A DNA stretch of 64,000 nt from Candidimonas nitroreducens (GCF_002209565.1 NZ_NJIH01000005.1:1-64000); one strand, 5' to 3'; positions 1-10,677 are shown, counted from the first letter of the stretch. Notes: generated from the sequence alone by a model not told the origin. Made by a program: numbers and translations.

Positions 1-165
1 GGCGTGCCCACCGCCATGTTCACGCCGCTGTTCGTGATCGCGCGCACCGCGGGCTGGGCCGCGCACATCCTCGAGCAGCGCGCCGACAACAAGATCATCC
101 GCCCCACCGCCAACTACGTGGGCCCGGAAGACCGCAAGTTCGTGCCCATCGAAAAGCGCAAATAA
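1..165 (+). CDS. prpC: 2-methylcitrate synthase, C-terminal fragment
   Basis: The window opens inside this gene; 54 codons remain before a TAA stop, followed at once by TAG. The residues read [19 protein letters not shown], then an HILEQR segment and an IRP-NYVGP tail, which is the typical C-terminus of type II citrate/2-methylcitrate synthases. The enzyme condenses propionyl-CoA with oxaloacetate in the cytoplasm. It sits 15 bp upstream of prpD on the same strand, as in prp operons for propionate breakdown. The assignment to PrpC rather than citrate synthase rests on the tail sequence and on the prpD neighbour. The N-terminal part and the promoter are outside the window. Confidence 0.88.
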   Translation, partial: GVPTAMFTPLFVIARTAGWAAHILEQRADNKIIRPTANYVGPEDRKFVPIEKRK

Positions 166-180
166 TAGGAAACCTGCTCC

Positions 181-1632
181 ATGTCCTCGCCTATCTCGAA
201 CGTTCGGCCCGCGCCCGACCGGGTGCTGGTCGACATCGTCGACTACGTTCTCGACTACACGATCCAGAGCGATCTGGCCTACGAAACGGCGCGCAACTGC
301 CTGATCGACACCCTGGGCTGCGGCCTGGAGGCGCTGGAATACCCGGCCTGCCGCAAGCTGCTCGGGCCCATCGTGCCGGGCACGGTGGTGCCGCACGGCG
401 CCAAGGTGCCGGGCACCCAATTCCAGCTCGACCCGGTGCAGGCCGCCTTCAACATCGGCGCCATCATCCGCTGGCTCGACTTCAACGACACGTGGCTGGC
501 CGCCGAATGGGGCCACCCGTCGGACAACCTGGGCGGCATCCTGGCCACGGCCGACTGGCTCTCGCGCACCGCGGTGGCCGCGGGCAAGGCGCCGCTGACC
601 ATGCGCGAGGTGCTTACCGGCATGATCAAGGCGCACGAGATCCAGGGCTGCATCGCGCTGGAAAACTCCTTCAACAAGGTCGGGCTGGATCACGTGGTGC
701 TGGTCAAGGTGGCCTCGACCGCGGTGGTCTCGCAGATGCTGGGCCTGACGCGTGACGAGACGCTCAACGCCGTGTCGCTGGCCTGGGTCGACGGCCAGAG
801 CCTGCGCACCTATCGCCACGCGCCGAACACCGGCAGCCGCAAGAGCTGGGCGGCGGGCGACGCCACCAGCCGCGCCGTGCGCCTGGCGCTGATGGCGCGC
901 ACCGGCGAGATGGGCTACCCTTCTGTGCTGACGGCCAAGACCTGGGGCTTCTACGACGTGCTGTTCAAGGGCCAGCCCTTCACGTTCCAGCGCCCCTACG
1001 GCAGCTACGTGATGGAAAACGTGCTGTTCAAGATCTCGTTTCCGGCCGAGTTCCACTCGCAGACCGCGGTGGAATGCGCCATGCAGCTGCACGACCAGCT
1101 CCAGGCGGCGGGCAAGTCGGCCGAGGACATCGAGAGAATCACCATCCGCACGCACGAGGCCTGCATCCGCATCATCGACAAGAAGGGGCCGCTGAACAAC
1201 CCCGCCGACCGCGACCACTGCATCCAGTACATGGTGGCCGTGCCGGTGCTGTTCGGGCGGCTGACCGCGGCCGACTACGAAGACTCGGTGGCGGCCGACC
1301 CGCGCATCGACGCGCTGCGCGACAGAATCGTCTGCGTCGAAGACCCGGCCTTCACGCGCGACTACCACGACCCGGACAAGCGCTCGATCGCCAATGCCCT
1401 GACCGTGGAGTTCAAGGACGGCAGCAAGCTCGACGAGATCGTCTGCGAATACCCGATCGGCCACAAGCGCCGCCGCGCAGAGGGCATCCCGCTGCTGGAG
1501 GCCAAGTTCCGCACCAACCTGGCGCGCCAGTTCCCGGCCCGCCAGCAGCAGCGCATTCTGGAGGCCTCGCTCGACCAGAAGACGCTCGAGGCCATGCCCG
1601 TGCATGAGTACGTGGATTTGTACGTCATATAG
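181..1632 (+). CDS. prpD: 2-methylcitrate dehydratase PrpD
   Basis: The 483-residue protein is a full-length member of the MmgE/PrpD family. It dehydrates 2-methylcitrate to 2-methyl-cis-aconitate in the cytoplasmic methylcitrate cycle. Family-like stretches include the N-terminal [10 protein letters not shown] region, [20 protein letters not shown] near residue 100, [16 protein letters not shown] near residue 225 and [12 protein letters not shown] near residue 285. The ATG is preceded by TAGGAAAC about 10 bases upstream. The gene follows prpC by 15 bp and is probably cotranscribed with it. No AcnD/PrpF pair is visible, so hydration of the product probably depends on an aconitase such as the AcnB encoded 3.4 kb downstream. 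A strong terminator follows the stop. Confidence 0.95.
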   Translation: MSSPISNVRPAPDRVLVDIVDYVLDYTIQSDLAYETARNCLIDTLGCGLEALEYPACRKLLGPIVPGTVVPHGAKVPGTQFQLDPVQAAFNIGAIIRWLDFNDTWLAAEWGHPSDNLGGILATADWLSRTAVAAGKAPLTMREVLTGMIKAHEIQGCIALENSFNKVGLDHVVLVKVASTAVVSQMLGLTRDETLNAVSLAWVDGQSLRTYRHAPNTGSRKSWAAGDATSRAVRLALMARTGEMGYPSVLTAKTWGFYDVLFKGQPFTFQRPYGSYVMENVLFKISFPAEFHSQTAVECAMQLHDQLQAAGKSAEDIERITIRTHEACIRIIDKKGPLNNPADRDHCIQYMVAVPVLFGRLTAADYEDSVAADPRIDALRDRIVCVEDPAFTRDYHDPDKRSIANALTVEFKDGSKLDEIVCEYPIGHKRRRAEGIPLLEAKFRTNLARQFPARQQQRILEASLDQKTLEAMPVHEYVDLYVI

Positions 1633-1678
1633 GCAGCAGAGCTCGTCCGGCCGCCCGTGCGGCCGGCGCGCAGACGCA

Positions 1679-1710
1679 CCCCGCCGTTGTCACAGCGGCG
1701 GGGTATTTTT
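1679..1710 (+). terminator. Rho-independent terminator after prpD
   Basis: An 8-bp perfect GC stem (CCCCGCCG at 1679-1686 with CGGCGGGG at 1696-1703) can be extended inward by a few pairs and is followed by TATTTTTT. It lies 47 bp after the prpD stop and closes the prp operon. Confidence 0.85.
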
Positions 1711-1882
1711 TACCCTTGCCGCCTCCGCAGGCAACAAGTCAGGCGAAGCCCCGGCGCGCGGTTTTCGCCGGTAGCCGCGCTGCGGCGGCCCGGGCCCAAC
1801 CAGGGTAAGCTATGGCCTGTATCCGCATAGAACCAAGGGACGCCGCGGCGCCCCGATATATCCGAGTATCCGAAGGAAATCC

Positions 1883-3235
1883 ATGACCAGACACTACGAC
1901 TACATTGCGATCGGCGCGGGCAGCGGCGGCATCGCTTCCGTCAACCGCGCCGCCATGTACGGCCGGAAATGCGCCTTGATCGAACGCGGGGAAATCGGCG
2001 GCACCTGCGTCAATGTGGGCTGCGTGCCCAAGAAGGTCATGTGGCATGCTGCGCAGGTGGCGGAAGCGATCCGCGCGTACGGCCCCGACTATGGCTTCGA
2101 TACCACGGTGAATCGCTTCGATTGGGCGCGGCTGGTGCAAAACCGCAGCGCCTACATCGAGCGCATCCACCAGTCCTACCAGAACGGGCTGGACAAGAAC
2201 AAGGTGGATCTGATCCCTGGCTTTGCGCGCTTCATCGACGCCCATACCGTCGAGGTCGGCGGCGAGCGCCTGTCGGCCGATCACATCCTGGTCGCCACCG
2301 GCTGCCGCCCCACCCGCCCCGACATTCCCGGCGCGGAACACGGCATCGACTCCGACGGCTTCTTCGAGCTGGATGAAATGCCGCGGCGCACCGCGGTGGT
2401 GGGCGCAGGCTACATCGCCGTCGAGCTGGCGGGCGTGCTCAACGCGCTGGGCTCGGAGACGCATTTGTTCGTGCGCAAGGACATGCCGCTGCGCCGCTTC
2501 GACCCGCTGCTGTCCGAGACCCTGGTCGAGGTCATGCAGGCCGAAGGCCCCGTCCTGCATCGCCGTGCAAGCCCCAAAGCCGTGGTGAAGAACGCCGACG
2601 GCAGCCTTACCCTGCAGCTGGCGGACGGCGCCAGCCAGACCGTGGACTGCCTGATCTGGGCCATAGGCCGCGAACCGGACACGTCCGGGCTGGATCTGGC
2701 TGCGGCCGGCGTGGCCTTGAACCAGCGCGGCTACATCGGCGTGGACAAATACCAGAACACCAATGTGCCGGGCGTCTACGCGGTCGGCGACATCACCGGC
2801 CAGGTCGAGTTGACCCCGGTGGCGGTGGCGGCCGGCCGCCGCTTGTCCGAGCGCCTGTTCAACGGCCGCCTTGACGAGCACCTGGACTACGAGAACATCC
2901 CGACCGTGGTGTTCAGCCACCCGCCGATCGGCACGGTCGGGCTCACCGAACCCGAGGCCCGCGCCAAATACGGCGACGCTGAAGTCAAAGTGTACAAATC
3001 TTCATTTACCGCCATGTACACGGCGGTAACACAGCACCGCCAGCCGGCGCGCATGAAACTCGTGTGTGTCGGCAAGGAAGAGCGCATCGTCGGCATCCAC
3101 GGCATCGGCTTCGGCATGGACGAGATGCTGCAAGGCTTTGCCGTGGCGCTGAAAATGGGCGCCACCAAGAAAGACTTCGACGATACCGTGGCGATCCACC
3201 CGACCGCCTCCGAGGAATTCGTGACTATGCGGTGA
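1883..3235 (+). CDS. gor: Glutathione-disulfide reductase
   Basis: This 450-residue flavoprotein matches the usual length of glutathione reductases. It uses NADPH to reduce glutathione disulfide in the cytoplasm. The N-terminal FAD fold reads [15 protein letters not shown]. The redox disulfide motif [13 protein letters not shown] places the active cysteines at residues 42 and 47. A second Rossmann fold, [16 protein letters not shown], lies near residue 173 with the NADPH-binding arginine region [10 protein letters not shown] after it. The C-terminal [12 protein letters not shown] carries the catalytic histidine. CVNVGC and the C-terminal motif separate it from lipoamide dehydrogenase and mercuric reductase. 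The ATG has GAAGGAAATCC just upstream. It appears monocistronic and faces a small convergent gene. Confidence 0.95.
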   Translation: MTRHYDYIAIGAGSGGIASVNRAAMYGRKCALIERGEIGGTCVNVGCVPKKVMWHAAQVAEAIRAYGPDYGFDTTVNRFDWARLVQNRSAYIERIHQSYQNGLDKNKVDLIPGFARFIDAHTVEVGGERLSADHILVATGCRPTRPDIPGAEHGIDSDGFFELDEMPRRTAVVGAGYIAVELAGVLNALGSETHLFVRKDMPLRRFDPLLSETLVEVMQAEGPVLHRRASPKAVVKNADGSLTLQLADGASQTVDCLIWAIGREPDTSGLDLAAAGVALNQRGYIGVDKYQNTNVPGVYAVGDITGQVELTPVAVAAGRRLSERLFNGRLDEHLDYENIPTVVFSHPPIGTVGLTEPEARAKYGDAEVKVYKSSFTAMYTAVTQHRQPARMKLVCVGKEERIVGIHGIGFGMDEMLQGFAVALKMGATKKDFDDTVAIHPTASEEFVTMR

Positions 3236-3313
3236 CTATGCGCGAAGGCCCGTTGACGCTAACAGTCTAGTCGCGCCAGCGGGCTTTGGTACCCCCAAGG
3301 GGCACAGCCAAGC

Positions 3314-3334
3314 CCGCCCGCATACTGCGGGCGG
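3314..3334. repeat. Inverted repeat between convergent genes
   Basis: CCGCCCGCA and TGCGGGCGG form a perfect 9-bp stem around the loop TAC in the gap between the convergent ends of gor and the small exported-protein gene. There is no T tract on either side, so it may be a bidirectional terminator of weak type or a REP-like element. A second GC-rich repeat (GGCCGG..CCGGCC) follows near 3351-3374. Confidence 0.5.
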
Positions 3335-3394
3335 CCGGGCCCAAGCACACGCAGCAAGGCCGGAAGGGCCGGCCGCTAGTGCGCCTATGTAACC

Positions 3395-3739
3395 CTAATT
3401 GACGATGCGCCAGCTTGCGCCCTTGGCGCCTTCCTCGCGGAAGTTGAGCGTGATGGGGTATTCCTTGCCGCAGCCCTGCACCACCCACTGCTCGCTCCAG
3501 GTGCGCGACCCGGCGGTGCCGTTGGGTTTTTTCATGACGTAGGGCTGATAGCGCTCGGGGCTGCTGCAGCCTTCGGAGCGAACCTTGGCGGTCACGCCTA
3601 TCAGGGCATCGCGGGCCAGTACCTGGTTGGCATAGCTGCCCTTCTCTATCGAGCCAGCGGGGGCGGCAGCCAAGGCCATGCCCGAAAGAGCCAGCGACGC
3701 TGCCGCGACGACCAAGCGGGCGGGGGAGTTCTTGCGCAT
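3395..3739 (-). CDS. Small exported protein of unknown function
   Basis: I do not recognise a named family. The 114-residue product starts with a clear Sec signal peptide (MRKNSPARLVVAAASLALSGMALAAAPAG, cleavage probably after ALA). The mature part is about 90 residues with two cysteines (SEGCSSPERYQPYV and VVQGCGKEYPITL) that could form a disulfide in the periplasm. It ends GASWRIVN. The ATG at 3739 was chosen because a near-perfect GGAGGT ribosome site lies 8 bases before it and the signal peptide begins there; the open frame extends further upstream without such support. It is transcribed alone, convergent with gor. Confidence 0.8.
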   Translation of the reverse strand: MRKNSPARLVVAAASLALSGMALAAAPAGSIEKGSYANQVLARDALIGVTAKVRSEGCSSPERYQPYVMKKPNGTAGSRTWSEQWVVQGCGKEYPITLNFREEGAKGASWRIVN

Positions 3740-4032
3740 GATATGTACCTCCGTTCGAAAGTATGGCCCGGATGGGAAGGATCTGGCCCGTAAGGGCGGG
3801 CAGATCAAGCCCGGCGGGAAGAACCCGGGCCGGGGAGATCCGGCCGGGGCTGGCGCATCCGGAAGCGGCGGTGCGGCGCTCCGCGCCGCCATGACGGCGG
3901 ATCCTGAAAAGACCCATGAAAAAACAGTATAGTGTCTCCTCTAGGCCGCACAAGGGCCATACATAAGCTTTTACAATGCCTCGCGCCTCGCCACATATTG
4001 CTTGCGGCGCGCGTGCCCACGCAGTTTGCACC

Positions 4033-4425
4033 ATGTCCAACGCCCTTTACGCATACCTACTTCCCATCGTCTTCTGGCTGTTCGCCGCTTGCTTCGCGTC
4101 CTCGTGCATCTCGGCCCTGACGCTGCTGCTGTTCACGCTGCGCAGAACCAACGAGGCCTTCCAGCATCCCTACCTGAAGCAGCAGCCATTCAAGCGCTAC
4201 TCCTTTCCCATGCGCCTGTCCATACTCATGGACTATTTCTTCCGCATCTGCTTTCCCCGCAGCCGCTTCTGGCTGGTGGGCCAGGCCAACCAGCTGCTGG
4301 CGCATGTCGACCCCGAGCGCATTCCGACCAGCCTCAAGTGGCCCGTGGTCGGGCTGTGGGGCGGCTGCTACGTAGGGCTGGTGGCGATAATCGTGTTGTG
4401 GGCGATGCTGCTGATGAAGATGTAA
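4033..4425 (+). CDS. Small inner-membrane protein, function unknown
   Basis: The product is 130 residues when read from MSNALYAYLL. It has one strong hydrophobic segment at residues 5-34 (with ALTLLLFTL), a basic, aromatic middle part (LRRTNEAFQHPYLKQQPFKRY, FFRICFPRSRFWLV) and a second strong segment at the C-terminus (VVGLWGGCYVGLVAIIVLWAMLLM). The topology is two membrane helices joined by a cytoplasmic loop of about 65 residues. No catalytic motif is visible and I do not recognise a family. The upstream in-frame start at 3976 would add 19 residues lacking support. An AT-rich stretch at 3910-3980 could hold its promoter. Confidence 0.7.
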   Translation: MSNALYAYLLPIVFWLFAACFASSCISALTLLLFTLRRTNEAFQHPYLKQQPFKRYSFPMRLSILMDYFFRICFPRSRFWLVGQANQLLAHVDPERIPTSLKWPVVGLWGGCYVGLVAIIVLWAMLLMKM

Positions 4426-4554
4426 TGGGCCTGTAGCGCCGCGCCGCGCACGCCGGCCATACCGCAGCGCAGCACCGCCCGCCGGCCGCGGCACCCGCCA
4501 CGCCTGTATCCAGGCCACGTCGCATCGGCACCCAGCCACGTCCCCAGGAACACC

Positions 4555-4842
4555 ATGACCCGCAGCATTGCGCACAATACCGCCCGCCACCGCTACGAAT
4601 ATACCGAGGACGGCGCGCTGTGCGTGCTCGACTACGAGCTGCGCGATGCCGGCGCCATCATGGCGATCGTGCATACGGGCGTACCGGCGGCGGTCGGCGG
4701 GCGCGGCGTAGCCGCCGATCTTACCCGCGCCGCCCTGGACGACGCCCGCAGCCGCGGCCTGAAGGTACTGCCCCTGTGCAGCTACGCGGCGGCGTGGCTG
4801 CGGCGCCACCCCGAATACCAGGATCTGCTGAGCCGGCCATAA
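4555..4842 (+). CDS. YjdJ/YidJ-type GNAT-like N-acetyltransferase
   Basis: The 95-residue protein belongs to the short Gcn5-related acetyltransferase-like family (Acetyltransf_CG type), which is about half the size of normal GNAT enzymes. The diagnostic core is HTGVPAAVGGRGVAADLTRAALDDARSRGLKV, corresponding to the acetyl-CoA pyrophosphate loop (GGRGVA), followed by LCSYAAAWLRRHPEYQDLL, the usual end of this family. The substrate is unknown. The ATG has AGGA about 8 bases upstream. It lies between a small membrane-protein gene and acnB and is separated from acnB by a 180-bp regulatory gap. Confidence 0.85.
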   Translation: MTRSIAHNTARHRYEYTEDGALCVLDYELRDAGAIMAIVHTGVPAAVGGRGVAADLTRAALDDARSRGLKVLPLCSYAAAWLRRHPEYQDLLSRP

Positions 4843-4913
4843 GGCACCGGCCGCCGGCCGCGCCCATGGCCGCCATAGCGGCCGCGGCCTGGTGTTGCAC
4901 GTCCGCATCTTAA

Positions 4914-4934
4914 GTCTTATATAAGATATAAGAC
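4914..4934. promoter_or_regulatory. Palindromic operator candidate before acnB
   Basis: GTCTTATAT and ATATAAGAC form a perfect 9-bp inverted repeat around AAG, and the 12-mer TCTTATATAAGA (4915-4926) is itself a perfect palindrome inside it. The site is strikingly AT-rich in GC-rich surroundings and lies 88 bp before the acnB start. The form resembles operators of GntR-family regulators; the regulator is not identified here. Confidence 0.6.
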
Positions 4935-5022
4935 ATTTGCCTCATCCCCTTCTTTACTCTTACAATCCCCCTGTTCAGGATCTTCTCAGTCCTTTTCCAA
5001 CCCTTCTATTCAGGGCACCATC

Positions 5023-7608
5023 ATGCTGGAATCCTACCGCCAACACGCCGCCGAACGCGCGGCGCTGGGCATCCCTCCCCTGGCTCTGTCCGCGCAGCAG
5101 ACGGCAGACCTCATCGACCTGATCGAAAACCCGCCCGCCGGCGAGGCCGATTTCCTGCTCGACCTGCTGACCCATCGCGTCCCCGCCGGCGTGGACGACG
5201 CCGCCAAGGTGAAGGCCTCGTACCTGGCCGCCGTCGCCCTGGGCAAGCGCGCCTGTCCGCTGATCGACCCGCGCAAGGCCACCGAGCTGCTGGGCACCAT
5301 GCTGGGCGGCTACAACATCGGCCCCCTGATCGAACTGCTGGACAACCCCGAACTCGGGCCCGTGGCCGCCGCAGGCCTGAAGAAGACGCTGCTGATGTTC
5401 GACGCCTTCCACGACGTGCAGGAAAAGGCCGAAAAGGGCAACGCCAACGCCAAGGCCGTGCTGCAGAGCTGGGCCGACGCGGAATGGTTCACCAGCCGCC
5501 CCGAAGTGCCCGAGAGCCTGATGATCACCGTCTTCAAGGTCAGCGGCGAAACCAATACCGACGATCTGTCGCCGGCGCCCGATGCCTGGAGCCGCCCCGA
5601 CATTCCGCTGCATGCCCTGGCCATGCTGAAGAACCCGCGGCCCGGCATCGAGCCCCAGGAACCCGGCAAGGTCGGCCCCATCAAATTCATCGAAAGCCTG
5701 AAGGAAAAAGGCCATCTCGTGGCCTACGTGGGCGACGTGGTGGGCACGGGCTCGTCGCGCAAGTCGGCCACCAATTCGGTGCTCTGGCATACCGGCAAAG
5801 ACATCCCCTTCGTGCCCAACAAGCGCTTCGGCGGCGTGTGCCTGGGCGGCAAGATCGCCCCCATTTTCTACAACACCATGGAAGACGACGGCGCCCTGCC
5901 GATCGAGCTGGACGTCTCGGGCATGGAAATGGGCGATGTCGTCGAGCTGCGCCCCTATGAAGGCAAGGCCCTGAAGAACGGCAAGGTCATCGCCGAATTC
6001 AGCGTCAAGTCCGACGTGCTGTTCGACGAAGTGCGCGCGGGCGGCCGCATCCCGCTGATCATCGGCCGCGGCCTGACCGCCAAGGCGCGCGAGGCGCTGG
6101 GCCTGGCGCCCTCGACCCTGTTCCGCCTGCCCGTGAACCCCGCCGACACCGGCAAGGGCTACACCCTGGCGCAGAAGATCGTGGGCCGCGCCTGCGGCCT
6201 GCCCGAAGGCAAGGGCATCCGCGCCGGCACTTACTGCGAACCGCGCATGACCTCGGTCGGCAGCCAGGACACCACCGGCCCCATGACCCGCGACGAACTG
6301 AAAGACTTGGCCTGCCTGGGCTTCTCGGCCGACCTGGTGATGCAGTCGTTCTGCCATACGGCCGCCTACCCCAAGCCCGTGGACATCAAGACGCACCACG
6401 AGCTGCCTGCCTTCATGAGCAACCGCGGCGGCGTGTCCCTGCGCCCGGGCGACGGCATCATCCACTCGTGGCTCAATCGCATGCTGCTGCCCGACACCGT
6501 GGGCACCGGCGGCGACTCGCACACGCGCTTCCCCATCGGCATCAGCTTCCCGGCCGGTTCCGGCCTGGTCGCCTTCGCCGCGGCCACCGGCGTCATGCCG
6601 CTGGACATGCCCGAATCGGTGCTGGTGCGCTTCAAGGGCACCATGCAGCCCGGCGTCACCCTGCGCGACCTGGTCAACGCCATCCCCCTGTACGCCATCA
6701 AGCAGGGCCTGCTCACCGTCGAGAAAAAGGGCAAGAAGAACATCTTCTCGGGCCGCATCCTGGAAATCGAGGGCCTGCCCAACCTCAAGGCCGAACAGGC
6801 CTTCGAACTGTCCGACGCCTCGGCCGAACGCTCGGCCGCCGGCTGCACCGTGCGCCTGAACAAAGAGCCCATCATCGAATACATCACCAGCAACGTCACG
6901 CTGCTGAAATGGATGATCGCCAACGGCTATGAAGACGAGCGCACCTTGGGCCGGCGCATTAAGGCCATGGAGGCTTGGCTGGCCAACCCGCAGCTGATCG
7001 AACCCGACGCCGACGCCGAATACGCCGCCGTCATCGAGATCGACCTGGCCGAGATCCATGAACCCATCATGGCCTGCCCCAACGACCCCGACGACGTCAA
7101 GACGCTGTCGGACGTGGCCGGCACGCAGATCGACGAGGTCTTCATCGGCAGCTGCATGACCAATATCGGCCACTTCCGCGCGGCCTCCAAGCTGCTCGAG
7201 GGCAAGCGCGACATCCCCGTCAAGCTCTGGGTGGCCCCGCCCACCAAGATGGATCAGAAACAGCTCACCGAGGAAGGCCATTACGGCGTGCTGGGCAGCG
7301 CCGGGGCGCGCATGGAGATGCCGGGCTGCTCGCTGTGCATGGGCAACCAGGCGCAGGTGCGCGAAGGCGCCACGGTCGTCTCGACCAGCACGCGCAACTT
7401 CCCCAACCGCCTGGGCAAGAACTCCAATGTGTTCCTGGCCTCGGCCGAACTGGCCGCCATCTGCTCGCGCCTGGGCCGCATCCCGACGCGCGAGGAATAC
7501 ATGGCCGACATTGGCGTCATCAACCAGAACGGCGACCAGATCTACCGCTACATGAACTTCGACCAGATCGAAGACTTCCGCGAAGTCGCCGACGCGGTCG
7601 GCGTCTGA
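5023..7608 (+). CDS. acnB: Aconitate hydratase B / 2-methylisocitrate dehydratase
   Basis: The 861-residue protein matches AcnB in length and in domain order: an N-terminal HEAT-like domain ([20 protein letters not shown] onward), the swivel domain moved to the front (near residues 170-370, with [12 protein letters not shown]), then the three catalytic domains. The [4Fe-4S] ligands are visible as [10 protein letters not shown] (Cys near 709) and GCSLCMGNQ (Cys near 768 and 771). It interconverts citrate and isocitrate in the TCA cycle and also hydrates 2-methyl-cis-aconitate, which would complete the methylcitrate cycle begun by prpC-prpD nearby. The ATG follows a weak ribosome site. A palindromic operator candidate and its AT-rich promoter region lie upstream, and a strong terminator lies downstream. 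Confidence 0.97.
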   Translation: MLESYRQHAAERAALGIPPLALSAQQTADLIDLIENPPAGEADFLLDLLTHRVPAGVDDAAKVKASYLAAVALGKRACPLIDPRKATELLGTMLGGYNIGPLIELLDNPELGPVAAAGLKKTLLMFDAFHDVQEKAEKGNANAKAVLQSWADAEWFTSRPEVPESLMITVFKVSGETNTDDLSPAPDAWSRPDIPLHALAMLKNPRPGIEPQEPGKVGPIKFIESLKEKGHLVAYVGDVVGTGSSRKSATNSVLWHTGKDIPFVPNKRFGGVCLGGKIAPIFYNTMEDDGALPIELDVSGMEMGDVVELRPYEGKALKNGKVIAEFSVKSDVLFDEVRAGGRIPLIIGRGLTAKAREALGLAPSTLFRLPVNPADTGKGYTLAQKIVGRACGLPEGKGIRAGTYCEPRMTSVGSQDTTGPMTRDELKDLACLGFSADLVMQSFCHTAAYPKPVDIKTHHELPAFMSNRGGVSLRPGDGIIHSWLNRMLLPDTVGTGGDSHTRFPIGISFPAGSGLVAFAAATGVMPLDMPESVLVRFKGTMQPGVTLRDLVNAIPLYAIKQGLLTVEKKGKKNIFSGRILEIEGLPNLKAEQAFELSDASAERSAAGCTVRLNKEPIIEYITSNVTLLKWMIANGYEDERTLGRRIKAMEAWLANPQLIEPDADAEYAAVIEIDLAEIHEPIMACPNDPDDVKTLSDVAGTQIDEVFIGSCMTNIGHFRAASKLLEGKRDIPVKLWVAPPTKMDQKQLTEEGHYGVLGSAGARMEMPGCSLCMGNQAQVREGATVVSTSTRNFPNRLGKNSNVFLASAELAAICSRLGRIPTREEYMADIGVINQNGDQIYRYMNFDQIEDFREVADAVGV

Positions 7609-7670
7609 GGCCCGGCGGGCCGCCCCGCGCGGGCGGGCCGCCGGCCCAGGCCGAAACTTCGTCCATGCCC

Positions 7671-7708
7671 GAAGGGCGCCCGCCGGCCGGCGGGCGCCCT
7701 TCTTCTTT
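7671..7708 (+). terminator. Perfect 32-bp palindromic terminator after acnB
   Basis: The arms 7671-7686 (GAAGGGCGCCCGCCGG) and 7687-7702 are exact reverse complements with no spacer, so a hairpin would carry a minimal loop. TTCTTT follows. It lies 62 bp after the acnB stop and separates it from acnA. Confidence 0.85.
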
Positions 7709-7710
7709 GC

Positions 7711-7954
7711 GCACGGGCGGCCGCGGAAATTTATCGCCGCCAGCCCCTGCAAAACTGCGGGAAACAAGCCTAAAATGTAGTGGTCGCGATACGTTGGAGA
7801 CACACGCGCCGGCGGCTCTGCATGCAGGCGCGCGATGCCGGCGGCGCGACGCCCGCAGACAAGCCGCCACGCAATGGCGGCGCGTCCCCCGGTTCCGGCG
7901 CGCCGCGCCTTATCCGGCCTCTTTCCGATCGCCTGCCTCTACGGAGCTCCTGCC
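7711..7954 (+). other. acnA leader region, no gene seen
   Basis: Together with the terminator this makes a 346-bp gap between acnB and acnA. It should contain the acnA promoter: a TAAAAT hexamer at about 7772-7777 is a possible -10 element without a convincing -35 partner. The rest is GC-rich and in frame with acnA without a stop, but it reads as low-complexity basic residues and has no good start site, so I treat it as untranslated. Confidence 0.4.
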
Positions 7955-10660
7955 ATGCCGAACAACACGTTCAACAGCCTGCAAAAATTCAAGGTGGGGC
8001 GCAAGACGGCCCAATTCCATTCCCTGCCGGCCCTGGGCCGCAGCCTGGGAATCGACATGAAGCACCTGCCCGTATCCCTGCGTATCGTGCTCGAATCGGT
8101 GCTGCGCAACTGCGACGGCAGCAAAATCACCGAGCAGCACGTGCGCGAGCTGGCAGGCTGGCAGCCCAATGCCAAGCGCACGGCGGAAATCCCCTTCGTC
8201 GTGGCACGCGTGGTGCTGCAGGACTTCACCGGGGTGCCGCTGCTGGCCGACGTCGCCGCCATGCGCTCAGTGGCCGACCGCATGGGCAAAGACCCCAAGC
8301 GCATCGAACCCCTGGTGCCGGTCGACCTGGTGGTCGACCACTCCGTCATGATCGACTTCTTCGGCACCCGCAAAGCGCTGGGCCTGAACATGCAGGCCGA
8401 ATTCCACCGCAACCGCGAGCGCTACCAGTTCCTCAAGTGGGGCATGCAGGCCTTCGACACCTTCGGCGTGGTGCCTCCGGGCGTGGGCATCGTGCACCAG
8501 GTCAACCTCGAATACCTGGCGCGCGGCGTGCACTATGACGCCAAGAACAAGCTGTACTACCCCGACACCCTGGTGGGCACCGACAGCCACACCACCATGA
8601 TCAACGGCATCGGCGTGGTCGGCTGGGGCGTGGGCGGCATCGAGGCCGAGGCCGGTATGCTGGGCCAGCCCGTCTACATCCTGACCCCCGACGTGGTCGG
8701 CGTCGAACTCAAGGGCGAGCTGCGCGGCGGCGTCACCGCCACCGACCTGGTGCTCACCATTACCGAAATGCTGCGCAAAGAAAAAGTCGTCGGCAGCTTC
8801 GTCGAATTCTGCGGCCCCGGCACCTCCAGCCTGTCGGTCACCGACCGCGCCACCATCGGCAATATGGCGCCCGAATACGGCGCCACCATGGGCTTCTTCC
8901 CGGTCGACGACCGCACCATCGAATACTTCAAGGGCACCGGCCGCAGCAACGAAGAAATCGAAGCCCTCAAAGCCTACTTCAAGGCCCAGGAAATGTACGG
9001 TATTCCGCGCGCCAGCGACATCACCTACACCAAGCTGCTGACCCTGGATCTGTCCACCGTCACGCCCTCGCTGGCCGGCCCCAAGCGCCCGCAAGACCGC
9101 ATCGAACTCGGCAAGGTCAAAGACACCTTCGCCGACCTGTATTCGCGCAAGACTGCTGACAACGGCTTCAACCAGCCTGCCGAAAACCTCGGCAAGACCT
9201 ACACCACCAGCGCCGGCACGGAAATCCACAACGGCGACATCGTCATCGCCGCCATCACCTCCTGCACCAACACGTCCAACCCCAGCGTCATGCTGGCCGC
9301 CGGGCTGCTGGCCAAGAAGGCGGTCGAGGCCGGCCTCAAAGTGCCCAAGCGCATCAAGACCTCGCTCGCGCCCGGCTCGCGCGTGGTCACCGAATACCTC
9401 ACCAAGACCGGCCTGCTGCCCTACCTCGAGAAACTCGGCTTCGACGTCGCCGCCTACGGCTGTACCACCTGCATCGGCAACGCCGGCGACCTCACCCCCG
9501 ACATGAACCAGGCCATCAACGACGACAACCTGGTCTGCGCCGCCGTGCTCTCGGGCAACCGCAACTTCGAAGCGCGCATCCACCCCAACGTCAAGGCCAA
9601 CTTCCTGGCCTCGCCGCCGCTGGTCGTGGCCTACGCCCTGGCCGGCACCATGCTGCGCGACCTCATGACCGAACCCGTCGGCAAGGGCAAAAAGGGCGAC
9701 GTCTGGCTCGGCGACATCTGGCCCAGCAACGCCGAAGTGCAGGCGCTGCTCGGCCAGGCCATGGATCCCGAAGCCTTCCGCGCCAACTACAGCCAGATCA
9801 AGGCCAACCCGGGCAAACTCTGGCAGCAAGTGCCCGGCGTACAGGGCAACGTCTACGACTGGCCCGAGTCCACCTATATCGCCGAGCCGCCCTTCTTCAC
9901 CGACTTCGGCATGCAGCCCACCCCCATGCCCCAGGTGCGCGGCGCCCGCGTGCTGGCCATCTTCGGCGATTCCGTCACCACCGACCACATCTCGCCGGCC
10001 GGCTCCATCAAAGAAAGCTCGCCCGCCGGCGTCTGGCTCAAGCAGCACGGCGTGGCCAAGCAAGACTTCAACAGCTACGGCTCGCGCCGCGGCAACCACG
10101 AAGTCATGATGCGCGGCACCTTCGCCAACGTGCGCATCAAGAACCTGATGATCCCCGCCAACCCCGACGGCAGCCGCTTCGAAGGCGGCGAAACCCTGCA
10201 CCAGCCCGACGGCGCGCGCATGTCCATTTACGACGCGGCCATGAAATACGTGGCCGACGGCGTGCCCACGGTGGTCTTCGGCGGCGAAGAATACGGCACC
10301 GGCTCGTCGCGCGACTGGGCAGCCAAGGGCACCCAGCTGTTGGGCGTACAAGCCGTCATCGCGCGCAGCTTCGAGCGCATCCACCGCAGCAACCTGGTGG
10401 GTATGGGCGTGCTGCCCCTGCAGTTCAAGGGCCAGGACAGCGCCGCCTCGCTCGGCATCACCGGAGAAGAAACCTTCGACATCTCCGGCACCGAGAACGG
10501 CATCACGCCCCAGCAGGACGTCACGCTCACCATCCACCGCAAGGACGGCTCCACCCAGGAAGTCTCCATGCTGCTGCGCATCGACACCGCCACCGAAGTC
10601 GACTACTACCAGAACGGCGGCATCCTGCCCTACGTGCTGCGCGACCTGCTGGCCGCCTGA
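7955..10660 (+). CDS. acnA: Aconitate hydratase A
   Basis: Read from [12 protein letters not shown] the protein has 901 residues, close to other AcnA/IRP1-type aconitases. It matches AcnA closely: [70 protein letters not shown]. The cluster cysteines lie in [11 protein letters not shown] (near 435) and [11 protein letters not shown] (near 502 and 505). The C-terminal swivel domain has [15 protein letters not shown] and the substrate-binding [19 protein letters not shown]. It isomerises citrate to isocitrate in the cytoplasm; AcnA-type enzymes are generally the oxidant-stable form. The start at 7955 was preferred because ACGGAG lies just upstream and the family N-terminus begins there; the frame is open for 40 more codons. 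Confidence 0.96.
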   Translation: MPNNTFNSLQKFKVGRKTAQFHSLPALGRSLGIDMKHLPVSLRIVLESVLRNCDGSKITEQHVRELAGWQPNAKRTAEIPFVVARVVLQDFTGVPLLADVAAMRSVADRMGKDPKRIEPLVPVDLVVDHSVMIDFFGTRKALGLNMQAEFHRNRERYQFLKWGMQAFDTFGVVPPGVGIVHQVNLEYLARGVHYDAKNKLYYPDTLVGTDSHTTMINGIGVVGWGVGGIEAEAGMLGQPVYILTPDVVGVELKGELRGGVTATDLVLTITEMLRKEKVVGSFVEFCGPGTSSLSVTDRATIGNMAPEYGATMGFFPVDDRTIEYFKGTGRSNEEIEALKAYFKAQEMYGIPRASDITYTKLLTLDLSTVTPSLAGPKRPQDRIELGKVKDTFADLYSRKTADNGFNQPAENLGKTYTTSAGTEIHNGDIVIAAITSCTNTSNPSVMLAAGLLAKKAVEAGLKVPKRIKTSLAPGSRVVTEYLTKTGLLPYLEKLGFDVAAYGCTTCIGNAGDLTPDMNQAINDDNLVCAAVLSGNRNFEARIHPNVKANFLASPPLVVAYALAGTMLRDLMTEPVGKGKKGDVWLGDIWPSNAEVQALLGQAMDPEAFRANYSQIKANPGKLWQQVPGVQGNVYDWPESTYIAEPPFFTDFGMQPTPMPQVRGARVLAIFGDSVTTDHISPAGSIKESSPAGVWLKQHGVAKQDFNSYGSRRGNHEVMMRGTFANVRIKNLMIPANPDGSRFEGGETLHQPDGARMSIYDAAMKYVADGVPTVVFGGEEYGTGSSRDWAAKGTQLLGVQAVIARSFERIHRSNLVGMGVLPLQFKGQDSAASLGITGEETFDISGTENGITPQQDVTLTIHRKDGSTQEVSMLLRIDTATEVDYYQNGGILPYVLRDLLAA

Positions 10661-10677
10661 CCGCAGCCGCAACCCCC

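Noticed and set aside
4975-7803. A minus-strand open frame of over 900 codons across acnB
   Set aside because: It is antisense to a perfectly conserved acnB, has a His/Gly/Ala/Asp-rich composition typical of the reverse strand of GC-rich genes, and has no family motif or ribosome site.
7955-10660. AcnD (2-methylisocitrate dehydratase of the prp pathway) instead of AcnA
   Set aside because: The sequence matches AcnA block by block, is not in the prp operon, and no prpF gene is adjacent.
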